A stretch of DNA of 64,000 bases from Mesorhizobium zhangyense (GCF_011045115.1 NZ_JAAKZG010000001.1:248001-312000); one strand, 5' to 3'; positions 54,418 through 63,037 are shown, counted from the stretch's first letter. Translations and numbers: made by a program. Notes: generated by a model from the letters alone, not told the origin.

Positions 54418-54440
54418 GCGCACCGCAGTTTGAGAAATTG

Positions 54441-54476
54441 GAAACGGCCGAAGCGATGCTTCGGCCGTTTCTTTTT
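54441..54476. terminator. Terminator after the helicase gene
   Basis: A perfect 14-bp stem, GAAACGGCCGAAGC (54441-54454) and GCTTCGGCCGTTTC (54458-54471), with a 3-nt loop and TTTTT. The convergent hydrolase gene ends with a TAA inside this T tract, so the hairpin may serve both genes. Confidence 0.9.
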
Positions 54477-55449
54477 ATTCGAGGATGGCCCGAACCCACA
54501 CCACGATACGCTCGGCGAGAAAGTTGGTTGTCGCCGGCGAGAGGGCGTCACCGGCGATGACGTGGTTGTCCGGATCGCCGGTGTCGTCGATCGGCACGAG
54601 TTCGTTTGGCGCGCCCCAGCGGGCGGCGATCTCGCGGGTCAGATCCTGCCGGGTGATGCGATCCGAATCCGAAAAGATGAACAAGGCGGGAATCTTGATC
54701 TGCTCGACTGGGGTCTCGCGGGCCAAATTGGTCAGCGCCGCCATCGGCAGCAGGGCGCGCGTCGGGTAGCTGGTGGTCCAGAGCTTTTCCTGCATGGCGT
54801 TGCGCGGCTCGAAGCTGCGGGTCTTGCCGGCGATGAGTTCGGCGATTTGCCCGCCCCATGGCAAGGTGAGGACTTCCGAGCCTGAGGCACGAACGCCGAA
54901 GTTCGGCGAAATCAGCGCCATGGCCGCGACGCCTTCCGATGCGCTGGCCTGCGTGGCAGCCTGGACGGCCAATGACGCGCCGGTCGAGGTGGCGATCACC
55001 ACGACCTTGTCGCCGATTGCGCGGCCGATGGCTAACGCCTCGGCATAGTCGTTGATCCAGTCATTGACGGTGGCAGTGGCCATGGCCGCGCCGTCCTGCC
55101 CATGGCCCTTCAGGCGCGTGTAGAACAGATTGGCGTCGAGCCCGTCAGCGACTTCGTCGGCCAGGGGCCGGAGTTCGCCCTTTGATGCGGAAAAGCCATG
55201 GATGTAGACGATGGAAATCGGCGTTTTGGCATGGATCATCGGATCAGCCCAGATGATCTCCTTTTCAAGCTCGTCGCGGATGCCGGCGATCTTGTCCTCG
55301 GTGTTTTCCAGGTAGAGTTCCGGATCGTCGCCGACCGCGGATGGGTCGAAGGTGATGCGCGTGTCGACGGGCACACGGGGCCCGAGTGCGAACAGGACCG
55401 CCAGAACCACCAGCAGGCAGATGAAGCCGATCATGAAGCGGCGTCCCAC
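54475..55449 (-). CDS. Membrane-anchored alpha/beta hydrolase
   Basis: A 324-aa protein with one N-terminal membrane helix (MIGFICLLVVLAVLFALG) and an alpha/beta hydrolase domain: IVYIHGFSASKGELRPLADE, LKGHGQDGAAM, nucleophile region VVIATSTGASLAVQ, acid FSDSDRITR and His in PDNHVIAG. This is the YqiA/serine aminopeptidase S33-like group; substrate unknown. I choose GTG at 55449, since GGAGG lies 5 nt before it; ATG 55434 is the alternative. The stop codon sits in the terminator of the convergent helicase gene. Confidence 0.85.
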   Translation of the reverse strand: MGRRFMIGFICLLVVLAVLFALGPRVPVDTRITFDPSAVGDDPELYLENTEDKIAGIRDELEKEIIWADPMIHAKTPISIVYIHGFSASKGELRPLADEVADGLDANLFYTRLKGHGQDGAAMATATVNDWINDYAEALAIGRAIGDKVVVIATSTGASLAVQAATQASASEGVAAMALISPNFGVRASGSEVLTLPWGGQIAELIAGKTRSFEPRNAMQEKLWTTSYPTRALLPMAALTNLARETPVEQIKIPALFIFSDSDRITRQDLTREIAARWGAPNELVPIDDTGDPDNHVIAGDALSPATTNFLAERIVVWVRAILE

Positions 55450-55601
55450 GAAATCCTCCAGACACGCAAGGGCGCTAGGGCTCAAGCCCGCGCCGGGCAC
55501 TGAGATGTTGCAGACAATGCAACGAATCAATGCACTTTACGTACAGATTTCCCGAATCGCGGCCAAGAGTCCTGCAGGGCCAGGATATGGATTTATCCTG
55601 C

Positions 55602-56423
55602 TCAGCAGCGTCGCCTGCGGCCGTTCGCCAGCGGGCGTCTCTCCCAACCCGTGACCCAGTGGACGAACCAGTACCGCAGCGAAAACGGCAATATCTTCAA
55701 GAGCTTGAGCACAAGTGTGAAACGAAGCGGGAAGCTGGTTTCGAAGCCGCCGAAGCGGATGGCTTTTGCAAGCCGCCGCGAGGCGTCGCCGACCGGCATC
55801 AGCGCCGGCATGGCGAAATTGTTTCTCTCGGTAAGCGGGGTGTCGACGAAGCCCGGATTCACCACCTGAACGCGGATGTTCATCTTGTCGAAGTCGTGCT
55901 TCAGCGCTTCCGCCAGGTTGTTCAGCGCCGCCTTCGATGCACTATAGGCGCCGGCCGACGGCCAGCCGAAATAGCAAGACGCCGAACCGACGAAGACAAC
56001 GTGGCCGCGGCCGCGCTCGCGCATTCGCTCGACCACCGGAACCAGCCCATACATGACGCCGTAGAGATTGATCTCGAAGGTCTTGGTGATGTTCAGCACG
56101 TCGAGCCGTTCGCCGCGGGTCGGAAAGTAAGTGCCTGCATTGAAAACCGAAAGCGCAATCGGACCGGCCTCGTTTTCGATCGCGGCGACGGTTTTGACCA
56201 TGGCGTCGTCGTCGGTCACGTCACACGGAAAGGACAGGACACGCCCGGGCATGCCGGCGGTTTCCTGAACCAGCGTCGCCAGGCGCTCTTCGTCGCGGGA
56301 GGTGGCGGCCACGGTGTAGCCCTCCGCGACAAGTTCGAGCGCCAGCGAACGGCCGATACCAGTGCTGGCGCCTGTAATCCACGCTACGCCATCCCTGGGG
56401 GCCGCCCGGTACAATGCTGCCAT
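55602..56423 (-). CDS. Short-chain dehydrogenase/reductase
   Basis: A 273-aa Rossmann-fold SDR. Cofactor loop ITGASTGIGRSLALELVAEG, NAG motif SVFNAGTYFP, catalytic Ser in VFVGSASCYFGW, and YSASKAALNNLAEAL with Tyr and Lys. The C-terminus (FVHWVTGWERRPLANGRRRR) is basic with hydrophobic patches, suggesting membrane association. Substrate is unknown. The ATG at 56423 is chosen; a TTG seven codons upstream is in frame. No strong ribosome binding site. Confidence 0.88.
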   Translation of the reverse strand: MAALYRAAPRDGVAWITGASTGIGRSLALELVAEGYTVAATSRDEERLATLVQETAGMPGRVLSFPCDVTDDDAMVKTVAAIENEAGPIALSVFNAGTYFPTRGERLDVLNITKTFEINLYGVMYGLVPVVERMRERGRGHVVFVGSASCYFGWPSAGAYSASKAALNNLAEALKHDFDKMNIRVQVVNPGFVDTPLTERNNFAMPALMPVGDASRRLAKAIRFGGFETSFPLRFTLVLKLLKILPFSLRYWFVHWVTGWERRPLANGRRRRC

Positions 56424-56753
56424 GTCGTGATCCGTTATTCGCAATCAGAAAAGCCTACCTAGCGGGCCTGATCTTTATTGGAAAGGGGAGATTGGATAGT
56501 TCTGGTTCTAAAGAAGATGCTAAAACAATATTATGAAACCAGTGATGAAATGGCCGCAGTCACGCTGTGCCGGCAACGGTCCGTGCGGCCGGCCGGCACA
56601 ATCATTCAAGATGCCCGATCGCAAATAAGCCGGACGGTTTTTCGTACCTCGCCGGGGTGCAATGTTCAAAATGCGTCTGGGCCAGGCAAATTCATCCCTT
56701 GAAAGCACGGCGCGTGGTTTTTAGTGTCGGCGCCGACACATGAGGAATTTTCC
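56424..56753. other. Intergenic region upstream of cysK
   Basis: No gene is convincing in these 330 bp between the divergent SDR and cysK genes. The notable feature is the 16-bp palindrome at 56724-56739, listed separately. AGGA about 9 nt before 56754 is the cysK ribosome binding site. Confidence 0.5.
56724..56739. promoter_or_regulatory. Perfect 16-bp palindrome in the cysK leader
   Basis: GTGTCGGC followed directly by GCCGACAC forms a perfect palindrome 14 bp before the cysK start codon. As DNA it could be a repressor operator; as RNA it would form a tight hairpin close to the ribosome binding site. Either would affect cysK-alaX expression. Confidence 0.5.
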
Positions 56754-57788
56754 ATGCACCGTTCGGTGATCGACGCAATCGGCAACACCCCTTTGATCCG
56801 GCTGAGGCGCGCCTCGGAAGAAACCGGCTGCGAAATCCTCGGCAAGGCCGAGTTCATGAATCCGGGCCAGTCGGTCAAGGATCGCGCAGGCCTGTTCATC
56901 ATCCGCGATGCGGAGAAGAAGGGGTTGCTGAGGCCGGGAGGCGTTATCGTCGAAGGCACGGCCGGCAATACCGGCATTGGGCTTACGGTGGTTGCAAAGG
57001 CGCTCGGCTATCGCACGGTCATCGTCATTCCCGATACGCAGAGCCAGGAAAAGAAGGACGCACTGCGCCTTCTCGGCGCCGAGCTGATCGAAGTGCCGGC
57101 GGTGCCCTACAAGAACCCGAACAATTACGTGAAGGTTTCGGGGCGGCTGGCGGAGCAGATGGCGAAGTCCGATCCGAATGGCGCGATCTGGGCCAACCAG
57201 TTCGACAATGTCGCCAATCGCGATGGCCATATCCGCACGACGGCGCAGGAAATCTGGGCGCAGACCGGCGGCAAGGTCGATGGTTTCGTGTCGGCCGTCG
57301 GCACTGGCGGCACGCTCGCGGGCGTGGCGATGGGGCTGAAGGAGAACAGCAACGCGGTGAAGATCGCGCTTGCCGATCCGCTCGGAGCTGCGCTCTTCAG
57401 CTACTACACCAGCGGCGAGCTGAAGTCCGAGGGCAGCTCGATCACCGAAGGCATCGGGCAGGGGCGCATCACCGCCAATCTGGAAGGGTTCACGCCGGAC
57501 TTCTCCTATCAGATCCCTGACGAGGAGGCGCTGCCGATCGTGTTCGACCTGATACAGGAGGAGGGGCTGTGCCTCGGCGGCTCGACCGGCATCAACATCG
57601 CCGGCGCCATTCGCCTGGCGCGCGAACTTGGGCCGGGCCACACGATCGTGACCATCCTGTGCGACTACGGCACGCGCTATCAGTCGAAGATGTTCAATCC
57701 GGAGTTCCTGCGCTCGAAGGACCTGCCGATCCCCGAGTGGATGGACCGTCCGGTGGATATTCCGGTGCCCTTCGAGGCCGTGGCGTAA
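56754..57788 (+). CDS. cysK: Cysteine synthase (O-acetylserine sulfhydrylase)
   Basis: A 344-aa fold type II PLP enzyme making cysteine from O-acetylserine and sulfide. PLP Lys in NPGQSVKDRAGLFII, substrate loop VEGTAGNTGIGLTVV, phosphate loop SAVGTGGTLAGVAMGL, and GGSTGINIAGAI near the C-terminus. It is about 25 residues longer than enterobacterial CysK (extended C-terminus PEWMDRPVDIPVPF). The ATG at 56754 follows AGGA. The stop codon overlaps the start of alaX as TAATG, so both are made together. Confidence 0.92.
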   Translation: MHRSVIDAIGNTPLIRLRRASEETGCEILGKAEFMNPGQSVKDRAGLFIIRDAEKKGLLRPGGVIVEGTAGNTGIGLTVVAKALGYRTVIVIPDTQSQEKKDALRLLGAELIEVPAVPYKNPNNYVKVSGRLAEQMAKSDPNGAIWANQFDNVANRDGHIRTTAQEIWAQTGGKVDGFVSAVGTGGTLAGVAMGLKENSNAVKIALADPLGAALFSYYTSGELKSEGSSITEGIGQGRITANLEGFTPDFSYQIPDEEALPIVFDLIQEEGLCLGGSTGINIAGAIRLARELGPGHTIVTILCDYGTRYQSKMFNPEFLRSKDLPIPEWMDRPVDIPVPFEAVA

Positions 57789-58531
57789 TGGCCTATACGA
57801 CCGAATCGGTTTTTCGCGACGATGCCTATCTCGCGGAAACCAGTGCTGCCGTCGTTGCGATCAACGAGCGCGGCGGCATCATTCTCGATCGCACGATTTT
57901 TTACGCGACCTCGGGCGGACAGCCCGGCGACACGGGCTTCGTGACGCGGCCCGATGGCAGCCGCATTGCCATCGCCGCGACCATTACCGGCGAGACCAAG
58001 GATGAGATCATCCATGTTCCGGCTGCCGGGCAGCCGGTTCCTGAGGTCGGCGAGCAGCTTGCGCTTTCCATTGACTGGCCGCGCCGGCATCTCCTGATGC
58101 GCATGCACACGGCCTGCCATCTGCTGACGGTCGTTTGTCCTTTTCCGATCACCGGAGCCTCGGTGAATGAGGAGGACTCGCGCGTCGATTTCGATCTGCC
58201 GGATGTCGGCTACACCAAGGAAGACGTGACCGCGCGGCTGATGGAGCTGGTCGCCGCCGACCATGCCGTTTTTATGCGGCTGATTACAGACGCCGACCTT
58301 GCCGCCAATCCGGGATTGGTGAAATCGAAGAATGTCCGGCCGCCGACCGGCACCGGCAAGATCAGGCTTGTCTGCATTGGCGATAATGGGTCGATCGACA
58401 GCCAGCCTTGCGGTGGCACCCATGTTAAAAGCACGGGCGAGGTCGGCGAAATCCATATCGGCAAGATCGAGAAGAAGGGGCGGGAAAACCGCCGCTTCCG
58501 CATTCGATTCGGACCGCTGCCGGCGCAGTGA
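57788..58531 (+). CDS. Alanyl-tRNA editing protein AlaX
   Basis: A 247-aa trans-editing deacylase related to the AlaRS editing domain. FYATSGGQPGDTGFV near the N-terminus, zinc ligands in MHTACHLL (HxxxH) and DSQPCGGTHVKSTGEVG (CxxxH). AlaX hydrolyses Ser-tRNA(Ala) or Gly-tRNA(Ala) formed by AlaRS error. Its ATG overlaps the cysK stop (TAATG). Coupling to cysteine synthase is notable, because serine is both the precursor of O-acetylserine and the main mischarged amino acid. Confidence 0.92.
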   Translation: MAYTTESVFRDDAYLAETSAAVVAINERGGIILDRTIFYATSGGQPGDTGFVTRPDGSRIAIAATITGETKDEIIHVPAAGQPVPEVGEQLALSIDWPRRHLLMRMHTACHLLTVVCPFPITGASVNEEDSRVDFDLPDVGYTKEDVTARLMELVAADHAVFMRLITDADLAANPGLVKSKNVRPPTGTGKIRLVCIGDNGSIDSQPCGGTHVKSTGEVGEIHIGKIEKKGRENRRFRIRFGPLPAQ

Positions 58532-58549
58532 CCCGGGAGATGGCGCCGT

Positions 58550-58864
58550 CTACGGCCGGCTCTGCCGGGTTTCGTAAAAACTCGCTTTTTCGTCCCAGCG
58601 CGTGAGCAACTGCTGTGCCGCGCGTGGCACGGACACGGGATCATTGGCCTCCGCCTTCAGTGGCGAAAGGCTCTTTGCCGAGTCGAAACTCATCACCCAG
58701 ACGAATTCCACTTCCTCGTCCGCCACGCGGCGCAGAAGCTCCATATTCTGGTAACCGGGCAGTCTCATGCCCTCGATGGCTGGTAACATCAGCGTGTCGA
58801 AAAAATGCTCATAGGCATCCGCCTTGTCCGGGGTCGTGTAGCTGCGCCAAATCCGCCTGATCAT
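58550..58864 (-). CDS. NIPSNAP/ABM-like small protein
   Basis: A 104-aa protein with the dimeric alpha+beta barrel pattern of NIPSNAP or antibiotic biosynthesis monooxygenase families: MIRRIWRSYTTPDKADAYEH, LPAIEGMRLPGYQNMELLRR, EVEFVWVMSFDSAKSL. Such proteins often protect against reactive metabolites or bind heme; function here is unknown. GAGGG 8 nt before the ATG at 58864 decides the start over an ATG six codons upstream. It converges on alaX with an 18-bp gap. Confidence 0.8.
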   Translation of the reverse strand: MIRRIWRSYTTPDKADAYEHFFDTLMLPAIEGMRLPGYQNMELLRRVADEEVEFVWVMSFDSAKSLSPLKAEANDPVSVPRAAQQLLTRWDEKASFYETRQSRP

Positions 58865-59124
58865 ATTAAAGTCCCTCGTCATCGTGCTGCACCGCCCCCG
58901 GGAAGCAAATGCGAAGTGGTAATTTTGATTGGCCGGCGCAAGATGGAGCGCCGAAAAAAGGCAAAATTGTGCGCGGAATGCGACGTTGCGAACAATCGAC
59001 CTGTCGGCACTCTTGCCTGCAAAGATTGCGTAAGCCTTGCCATTATGGCTTGGCGCGGTTGCGGATTTTTCGCGCCGCGCCTATTCAACATGCGGGCGAA
59101 TGATTACCACTCGGAGACGAAAAG

Positions 59125-59976
59125 ATGCCGGAAAAGAGTCCATTCGTGGTCGATGCCGATTGGCTTCAGGCGAAGCTCAAGACGCCGGGCATCTCGATCG
59201 TCGATGCTTCATGGTACCTGCCGGCGCAAAAGCGCGACGCGCGCGCCGAATATGATGCCGCGCATATTCCCGGCGCGGTGTTCTTTGATGTCGACATGGT
59301 CGTCGATCCTGATTCGGATCTGCCGCACATGCTGCCGCGCCCGAATGTCTTTGCCCAGCATGTCGGCTCGATGGGCATCTCCGCCGACGATACGATCGTG
59401 ATCTATGACGGGCCGGGCTTCTTCTCCGCTCCGCGCGTCTGGTGGATGTTCCGGGTCATGGGCGTCTATCAGGTCTACATACTCGACGGCGGCCTGGACA
59501 GCTGGAAGGCCGCCGGGCGTCCGGTGACGTCGGAGCTGACCAAGATCGCGGGCAGCGTCTTTCATGCCGATTTCGATACTGCGCGCGTGGCTTCGCTGGC
59601 GGATATGCGGCGCACCGTGGAAAGCCACGAACGCCAGATCGCCGACGCGCGCCCCGCGGGACGTTTTACCGGGGTCGATCCGGAGCCGAGGGCTGGCATA
59701 CGTTCCGGCCACATGCCGGGCGCCAGAAATGTGCCGGCTAGTTCGCTTTCGGAGAACGGACAATTTTTGCCGCTCGACCGGCTGAGAGAAAAGCTCGAAG
59801 GGGCGGGTCTCGATCTTTCGCAGCCTGTCGTCACCTCCTGCGGCTCCGGCGTCACGGCGGCCGTCATAACGCTGGCGCTGGAAAGCCTCGGCCATACCGA
59901 CAACAAGCTCTACGACGGATCATGGACCGAATGGGGCGGGCTGAGCGATACGCCGGTCGTGACCGGCAAGGATTGA
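59125..59976 (+). CDS. sseA: 3-mercaptopyruvate sulfurtransferase
   Basis: A 283-aa protein of two rhodanese domains. The C-terminal active-site loop is TSCGSGVTAAV with the catalytic Cys and the CG-S-G-VT pattern of mercaptopyruvate sulfurtransferases; the inactive N-terminal domain has YDGPGFFSAPRVWWMF. It transfers sulfur from 3-mercaptopyruvate to cyanide or thiols. CGGAG 8 nt before the ATG. A GNAT gene follows 2 bp after its stop. It is near cysK, another sulfur-amino-acid gene. Confidence 0.94.
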   Translation: MPEKSPFVVDADWLQAKLKTPGISIVDASWYLPAQKRDARAEYDAAHIPGAVFFDVDMVVDPDSDLPHMLPRPNVFAQHVGSMGISADDTIVIYDGPGFFSAPRVWWMFRVMGVYQVYILDGGLDSWKAAGRPVTSELTKIAGSVFHADFDTARVASLADMRRTVESHERQIADARPAGRFTGVDPEPRAGIRSGHMPGARNVPASSLSENGQFLPLDRLREKLEGAGLDLSQPVVTSCGSGVTAAVITLALESLGHTDNKLYDGSWTEWGGLSDTPVVTGKD

Positions 59977-59978
59977 CC

Positions 59979-60539
59979 ATGGCGGACGAGACCCAGTCGA
60001 TACCGGTAACCGTCACCTTTCTCGAAATGGGTGCGCCGCCGGTCTATTACCCGTCATTGCCGATGAACAAGCAGATCGCGCTGCTGAAGGCGCGTGCCGT
60101 GCCGTTGCATTTCTATCGCTATCTGATGGACCGGGTTGGGCGCAAATGGCAGTGGGTCAATGCGCTGCGGCTGGATGACGAGGAGCTTTCCGCCGGACTG
60201 CACCGCGAAGACCGCGACGTCCGCATCCTCTATCTCGACGGCGTGCCCGCAGGTTTCTTCGACATCAAGCCGCATCTGCCGGGAGAGGCCGAACTTGCCT
60301 ATTTCGGCATGATGGAGCACGCGATGGGGCAGGGGCTCGGCCGCTGGTTCCTGGGGGCTGCGATCGAGGCAGCGTGGTCGCACAAGCCTGAACGGGTGAC
60401 GGTGCAGACATGCACGATGGATCATCCTGCCGCCCTTCCGCTCTATCAGAAGCTCGGTTTCTCGCCGGTTGGCCAGAAGCAGGAGATGGTGCGCACCATG
60501 AGCTTCGCCGAGCGTTCCGCCAGCGTGATGCGGCCCTGA
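59979..60539 (+). CDS. GNAT-family acetyltransferase
   Basis: A 186-aa GNAT protein with YLDGVPAGFFDIKP, GMMEHAMGQGLGRWFLGAAI (acetyl-CoA loop QGLGRW) and DHPAALPLYQKLGFSPVGQ. The substrate is unknown. It begins 2 bp after sseA stops and must be cotranscribed and probably coupled to it. A linked GNAT may act on a sulfur amino acid or thiol, but that is inference from position only. Confidence 0.87.
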   Translation: MADETQSIPVTVTFLEMGAPPVYYPSLPMNKQIALLKARAVPLHFYRYLMDRVGRKWQWVNALRLDDEELSAGLHREDRDVRILYLDGVPAGFFDIKPHLPGEAELAYFGMMEHAMGQGLGRWFLGAAIEAAWSHKPERVTVQTCTMDHPAALPLYQKLGFSPVGQKQEMVRTMSFAERSASVMRP

Positions 60540-60651
60540 CATCCAGATAACCGAAGCTGAACTGCTCGTTCAGGAATGCTTCAGCTTGGCTACGGCATGT
60601 TCGCGCCATCGAAACGGCTTTTTCTAGCCGCTGCTGAAGGAGACAACATAC

Positions 60652-61209
60652 ATGCTGAACCGCCGCCACTTCGCCGCCGCCATGGTCGCGCTCATAGCCT
60701 TCCCGACTTTCGCGACAGCGCAGAGCGCGATGCCTTCGGCAAATCAGATCGAGCGCAGGCTCGACGCGGCACCTGCCAGGAAGCTGCGCCGCGATCAGCG
60801 CGTGACGGTGCGCGAGTTCAAGAACCGTCCCGAACTTCGCCGCATGGCGCCGTCCATCGACATTCAGTCGATCAACTTCGCTTTCGGTTCAGCCGAGGTT
60901 CCCGATTCGCAATATGGCAAGGTCGAGAACATCGCGACGGCGCTGGAGCGTATGTTGCGCCGCCGGCCGGGCACCAAGGTGCTGATCGAAGGCCATACCG
61001 ATGCGGTCGGTTCCTATGAATCGAACCAGATACTGTCCGAGCGCCGTGCAGCTTCGATGAAGCGGACACTGGTGCGCGAGTTCGGCATTCCGGCCCGGGC
61101 GCTGGAAACGGTCGGCTATGGCGAGGAATTCCTACTGGTGCAGACGCAGGCGGAAAACTGGCAGAACCGCCGCGTGACGCTCAGGCGCATAGACGATTTT
61201 CTGCGCTGA
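60652..61209 (+). CDS. OmpA-family periplasmic/outer-membrane protein
   Basis: A 185-aa protein with a signal peptide (HFAAAMVALIAFPTFATAQ) and an OmpA C-terminal peptidoglycan-binding domain (about 75-183): SINFAFGSAEVPDSQYGKVE, VLIEGHTDAVGSYESNQILS and ERRAASMKRTL, ending NRRVTLRRI. No beta-barrel domain is present and there is no lipobox Cys, so it is probably a soluble periplasmic anchor that binds diaminopimelate in the wall. AAGGAG 8 nt before the ATG. Confidence 0.9.
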   Translation: MLNRRHFAAAMVALIAFPTFATAQSAMPSANQIERRLDAAPARKLRRDQRVTVREFKNRPELRRMAPSIDIQSINFAFGSAEVPDSQYGKVENIATALERMLRRRPGTKVLIEGHTDAVGSYESNQILSERRAASMKRTLVREFGIPARALETVGYGEEFLLVQTQAENWQNRRVTLRRIDDFLR

Positions 61210-61236
61210 CCGATACCGTTGCACTGGCAACTCTGG

Positions 61237-61268
61237 ACCGCCGATCATGGATTCGTGATCGGCGGTTT
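61237..61268 (+). terminator. Hairpin terminator after the OmpA-like gene
   Basis: Stem ACCGCCGATCA (61237-61247) and TGATCGGCGGT (61256-61266), perfect 11 bp, 8-nt loop, followed by only TT then GG, so termination may be incomplete. Confidence 0.6.
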
Positions 61269-61366
61269 GGCGTTTCAGGCACGGTCCTCGCAATCAGGAA
61301 TCGGGTGGCTGGCAAGAGGAAGGGCACGGCATAGTGCGGGCATGATCACCTCAAGGAGTTGATGCC

Positions 61367-61849
61367 ATGCTGCTACATTATGTTGCGCTTCCCACAGACC
61401 GCGTTCGCGCCCTTCAAGCCGGAGCCGCCGACGATTACGGCCTCGTTCCCGAGCGCCGCATTTCCGATGGCGATGGCATGCCTTGCCGCCATTGCCTGCG
61501 AAATATCGATGCTGGCAAGGAATATCTGATCCTGGCCTACAGACCGTTTCCGGCCCTGCAACCCTATGCGGAGACCGGCCCGATCTTCCTGCATGCGGAG
61601 GAATGCGAACGTTCGCCGGAAACCGACACGATCCCGTCGATGTTCAGGGCGACGCCGGATTATATCCTGCGCGGTTATGGCGAAGACGACCGTATCGTCT
61701 ATGGCAGCGGGGCGGTGGTGCCGACGCATATGATCTGCGGGCGCGCCCATGAACTGCTGCAGCGGCCCGAAATCGCTTATGTCCACATGCGCTCGGCCCG
61801 CAACAATTGCTATCAATGCCGCATCGAGCGCGCCCACACGGAGGTGTGA
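61367..61849 (+). CDS. DUF1203 family protein
   Basis: A 160-aa protein with all DUF1203 marks: MPCRHCLRNIDAGKEYLILA with the Cys pair, YRPFPALQPYAETGPIFLHA, EECERS, and the C-terminal NNCYQCRIER. The four conserved Cys (CxxC and CxxC) suggest a zinc-binding site. Function unknown. It lies alone, upstream of the duplicated small secreted proteins. Confidence 0.87.
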   Translation: MLLHYVALPTDRVRALQAGAADDYGLVPERRISDGDGMPCRHCLRNIDAGKEYLILAYRPFPALQPYAETGPIFLHAEECERSPETDTIPSMFRATPDYILRGYGEDDRIVYGSGAVVPTHMICGRAHELLQRPEIAYVHMRSARNNCYQCRIERAHTEV

Positions 61850-61857
61850 GGGGTTGT

Positions 61858-62398
61858 GCAACTTTCAGTCGCAATGTCGTGATTCGACGCAATACTATTG
61901 CGTACCTATCTCAACTATACCGGAAAACCCCCGGATTTCCGGCAAAACTGAAGGTACAGCCCAAGCTTCGTAAGCACGATGGGATGGAGGAGACGTTTCG
62001 TCCGAGGCTTTGTCGCGTGGACTCCGCCGGGCAAGCGGCGGAACCGATGTCTTGCGATGAGGAGAAGTGAGATGAAAAAGTTGCTCTTTGCTTTTGCCGC
62101 AGTTCTTTTTGTTTCGGGTTCAGCACTGGCCGATGAATACCCGGTCGCTGTCGGCTCCGATTCAGCGCCGAAAACCGTCATCATGCAACGGAAACACGAG
62201 GTCATGGATCGCAACTACACGGCGATGGATCCCGGTTATGAGGTGAGGCAGAACGAGCGCGATGGTGATGCGGCCCCTGAGTCCAGGGTGCTGGCGGCCG
62301 GCCCGCTCGATCACACGACAACGGCCGCGATCGAGGCGCCGGAATATGGCCCGCATGTGAATGATCGCTACGGCGATGCACAGCCGTCGATGAGATAA
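61858..62398. repeat. Tandem duplication, copy 1 (leader plus small secreted protein gene)
   Basis: The leader from 61858 (GCAACTTTCAGTCGCAATGT) and the gene at 62072-62398 recur about 657-666 bp downstream. Both copies share the leader start, the sequence GGCAAGCGGCGGAACC before the gene, the ribosome binding site and most of the coding ends. A hairpin CCGGAAA/TTTCCGG lies at 61920-61942. Confidence 0.75.
62072..62398 (+). CDS. Small secreted protein, copy 1
   Basis: A 108-aa protein with a clear signal peptide (MKKLLFAFAAVLFVSGSALA), mature part of about 87 residues without Cys. The C-terminus VLAAGPLDHTTTAAIEAPEY followed by GPHVNDRYGDAQPSMR is shared with copy 2 at 62738-63037; the middle (SAPKTVIMQRKHEVMDRNYT, DPGYEVRQNERDGDAAPES) is similar but diverged. 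I know no named family. GAGGAGAAGTGAG 5 nt before the ATG is a strong ribosome binding site, identical in both copies. Confidence 0.8.
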   Translation: MKKLLFAFAAVLFVSGSALADEYPVAVGSDSAPKTVIMQRKHEVMDRNYTAMDPGYEVRQNERDGDAAPESRVLAAGPLDHTTTAAIEAPEYGPHVNDRYGDAQPSMR

Positions 62399-62514
62399 GC
62401 CGGTATGCAATATGAGCCTTGGGCGACGGACGGTGTCCGTCGCCCCTTCAGCTGATCAGATCGCCATGCGGCGGTGACGGATCGAGCAGGCCAACACGGA
62501 TCTGTGAAGGGACG

Positions 62515-63037
62515 CAACTTTCGGTCGCAGCGTCGTGATTTGCCGTTGCGCGGTCGCGTACCTACGTCAGTCGTGCCGGAAAACACTCCCGGAATTCCGG
62601 CGCATAGAAACTGAAATCCTGACCCGAGTACGAAAGCACTATGGGATGGGAAGGCGTTGTACCTTCGTCCAGCGCTTTTGCGCGTGGGTACCGCTGGCAA
62701 GCGGCGGAACCAATGTCTTGCGATGAGGAGAAGTGAGATGAAGAAGTTACTTTTTGCGTTTGCCGCTGTTGTTTTAGGTTCGGGTGCGGCTCTTGCTGAC
62801 TCAGCCCCGCCGTCGGTCATCGTCAATCAGAACCATGTCGTCGTGGATCGCACGATTACCCAAAGGGATCCCGGCTATTCGGTAAGCCAGAATACGCGTG
62901 ACAGCGATGCCGCGCCCGACTCGAAGGTTCTGGCGGCCGGCCCGCTCGATCGCACGACAACGGCTGCGATCGAAGCTCCGGAATATGGCCCGCACTTCAA
63001 CGATCGCTACGGCGATGCACAGCCGTCGATGCGATAA
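62515..63037. repeat. Tandem duplication, copy 2 (leader plus small secreted protein gene)
   Basis: Second unit: GCAACTTTCGGTCGCAGCGT from 62515 corresponds to 61858 in copy 1, and the gene at 62738 to 62072. The leader hairpin is retained as CCGGAA/TTCCGG (62577-62600) although its loop has changed, and GGCAAGCGGCGGAACC recurs before the gene. Confidence 0.75.
62738..63037 (+). CDS. Small secreted protein, copy 2
   Basis: A 99-aa paralogue of the preceding gene, 339 bp after it. Signal peptide MKKLLFAFAAVVLGSGAALA; the mature part begins DSAPPSVIVNQNHVVVDRTI and ends VLAAGPLDRTTTAAIEAPEY then GPHFNDRYGDAQPSMR. Compared with copy 1, 9 residues near the mature N-terminus are missing. Conservation is highest in the last 35 residues, the likely functional part. 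A bidirectional terminator lies 70 bp downstream. Confidence 0.8.
   Translation: MKKLLFAFAAVVLGSGAALADSAPPSVIVNQNHVVVDRTITQRDPGYSVSQNTRDSDAAPDSKVLAAGPLDRTTTAAIEAPEYGPHFNDRYGDAQPSMR

Noticed and set aside
58909-59103. Small frame between the NIPSNAP-like gene and sseA
   Set aside because: Arg/Cys-rich, no ribosome binding site, and it overlaps the likely sseA promoter region.
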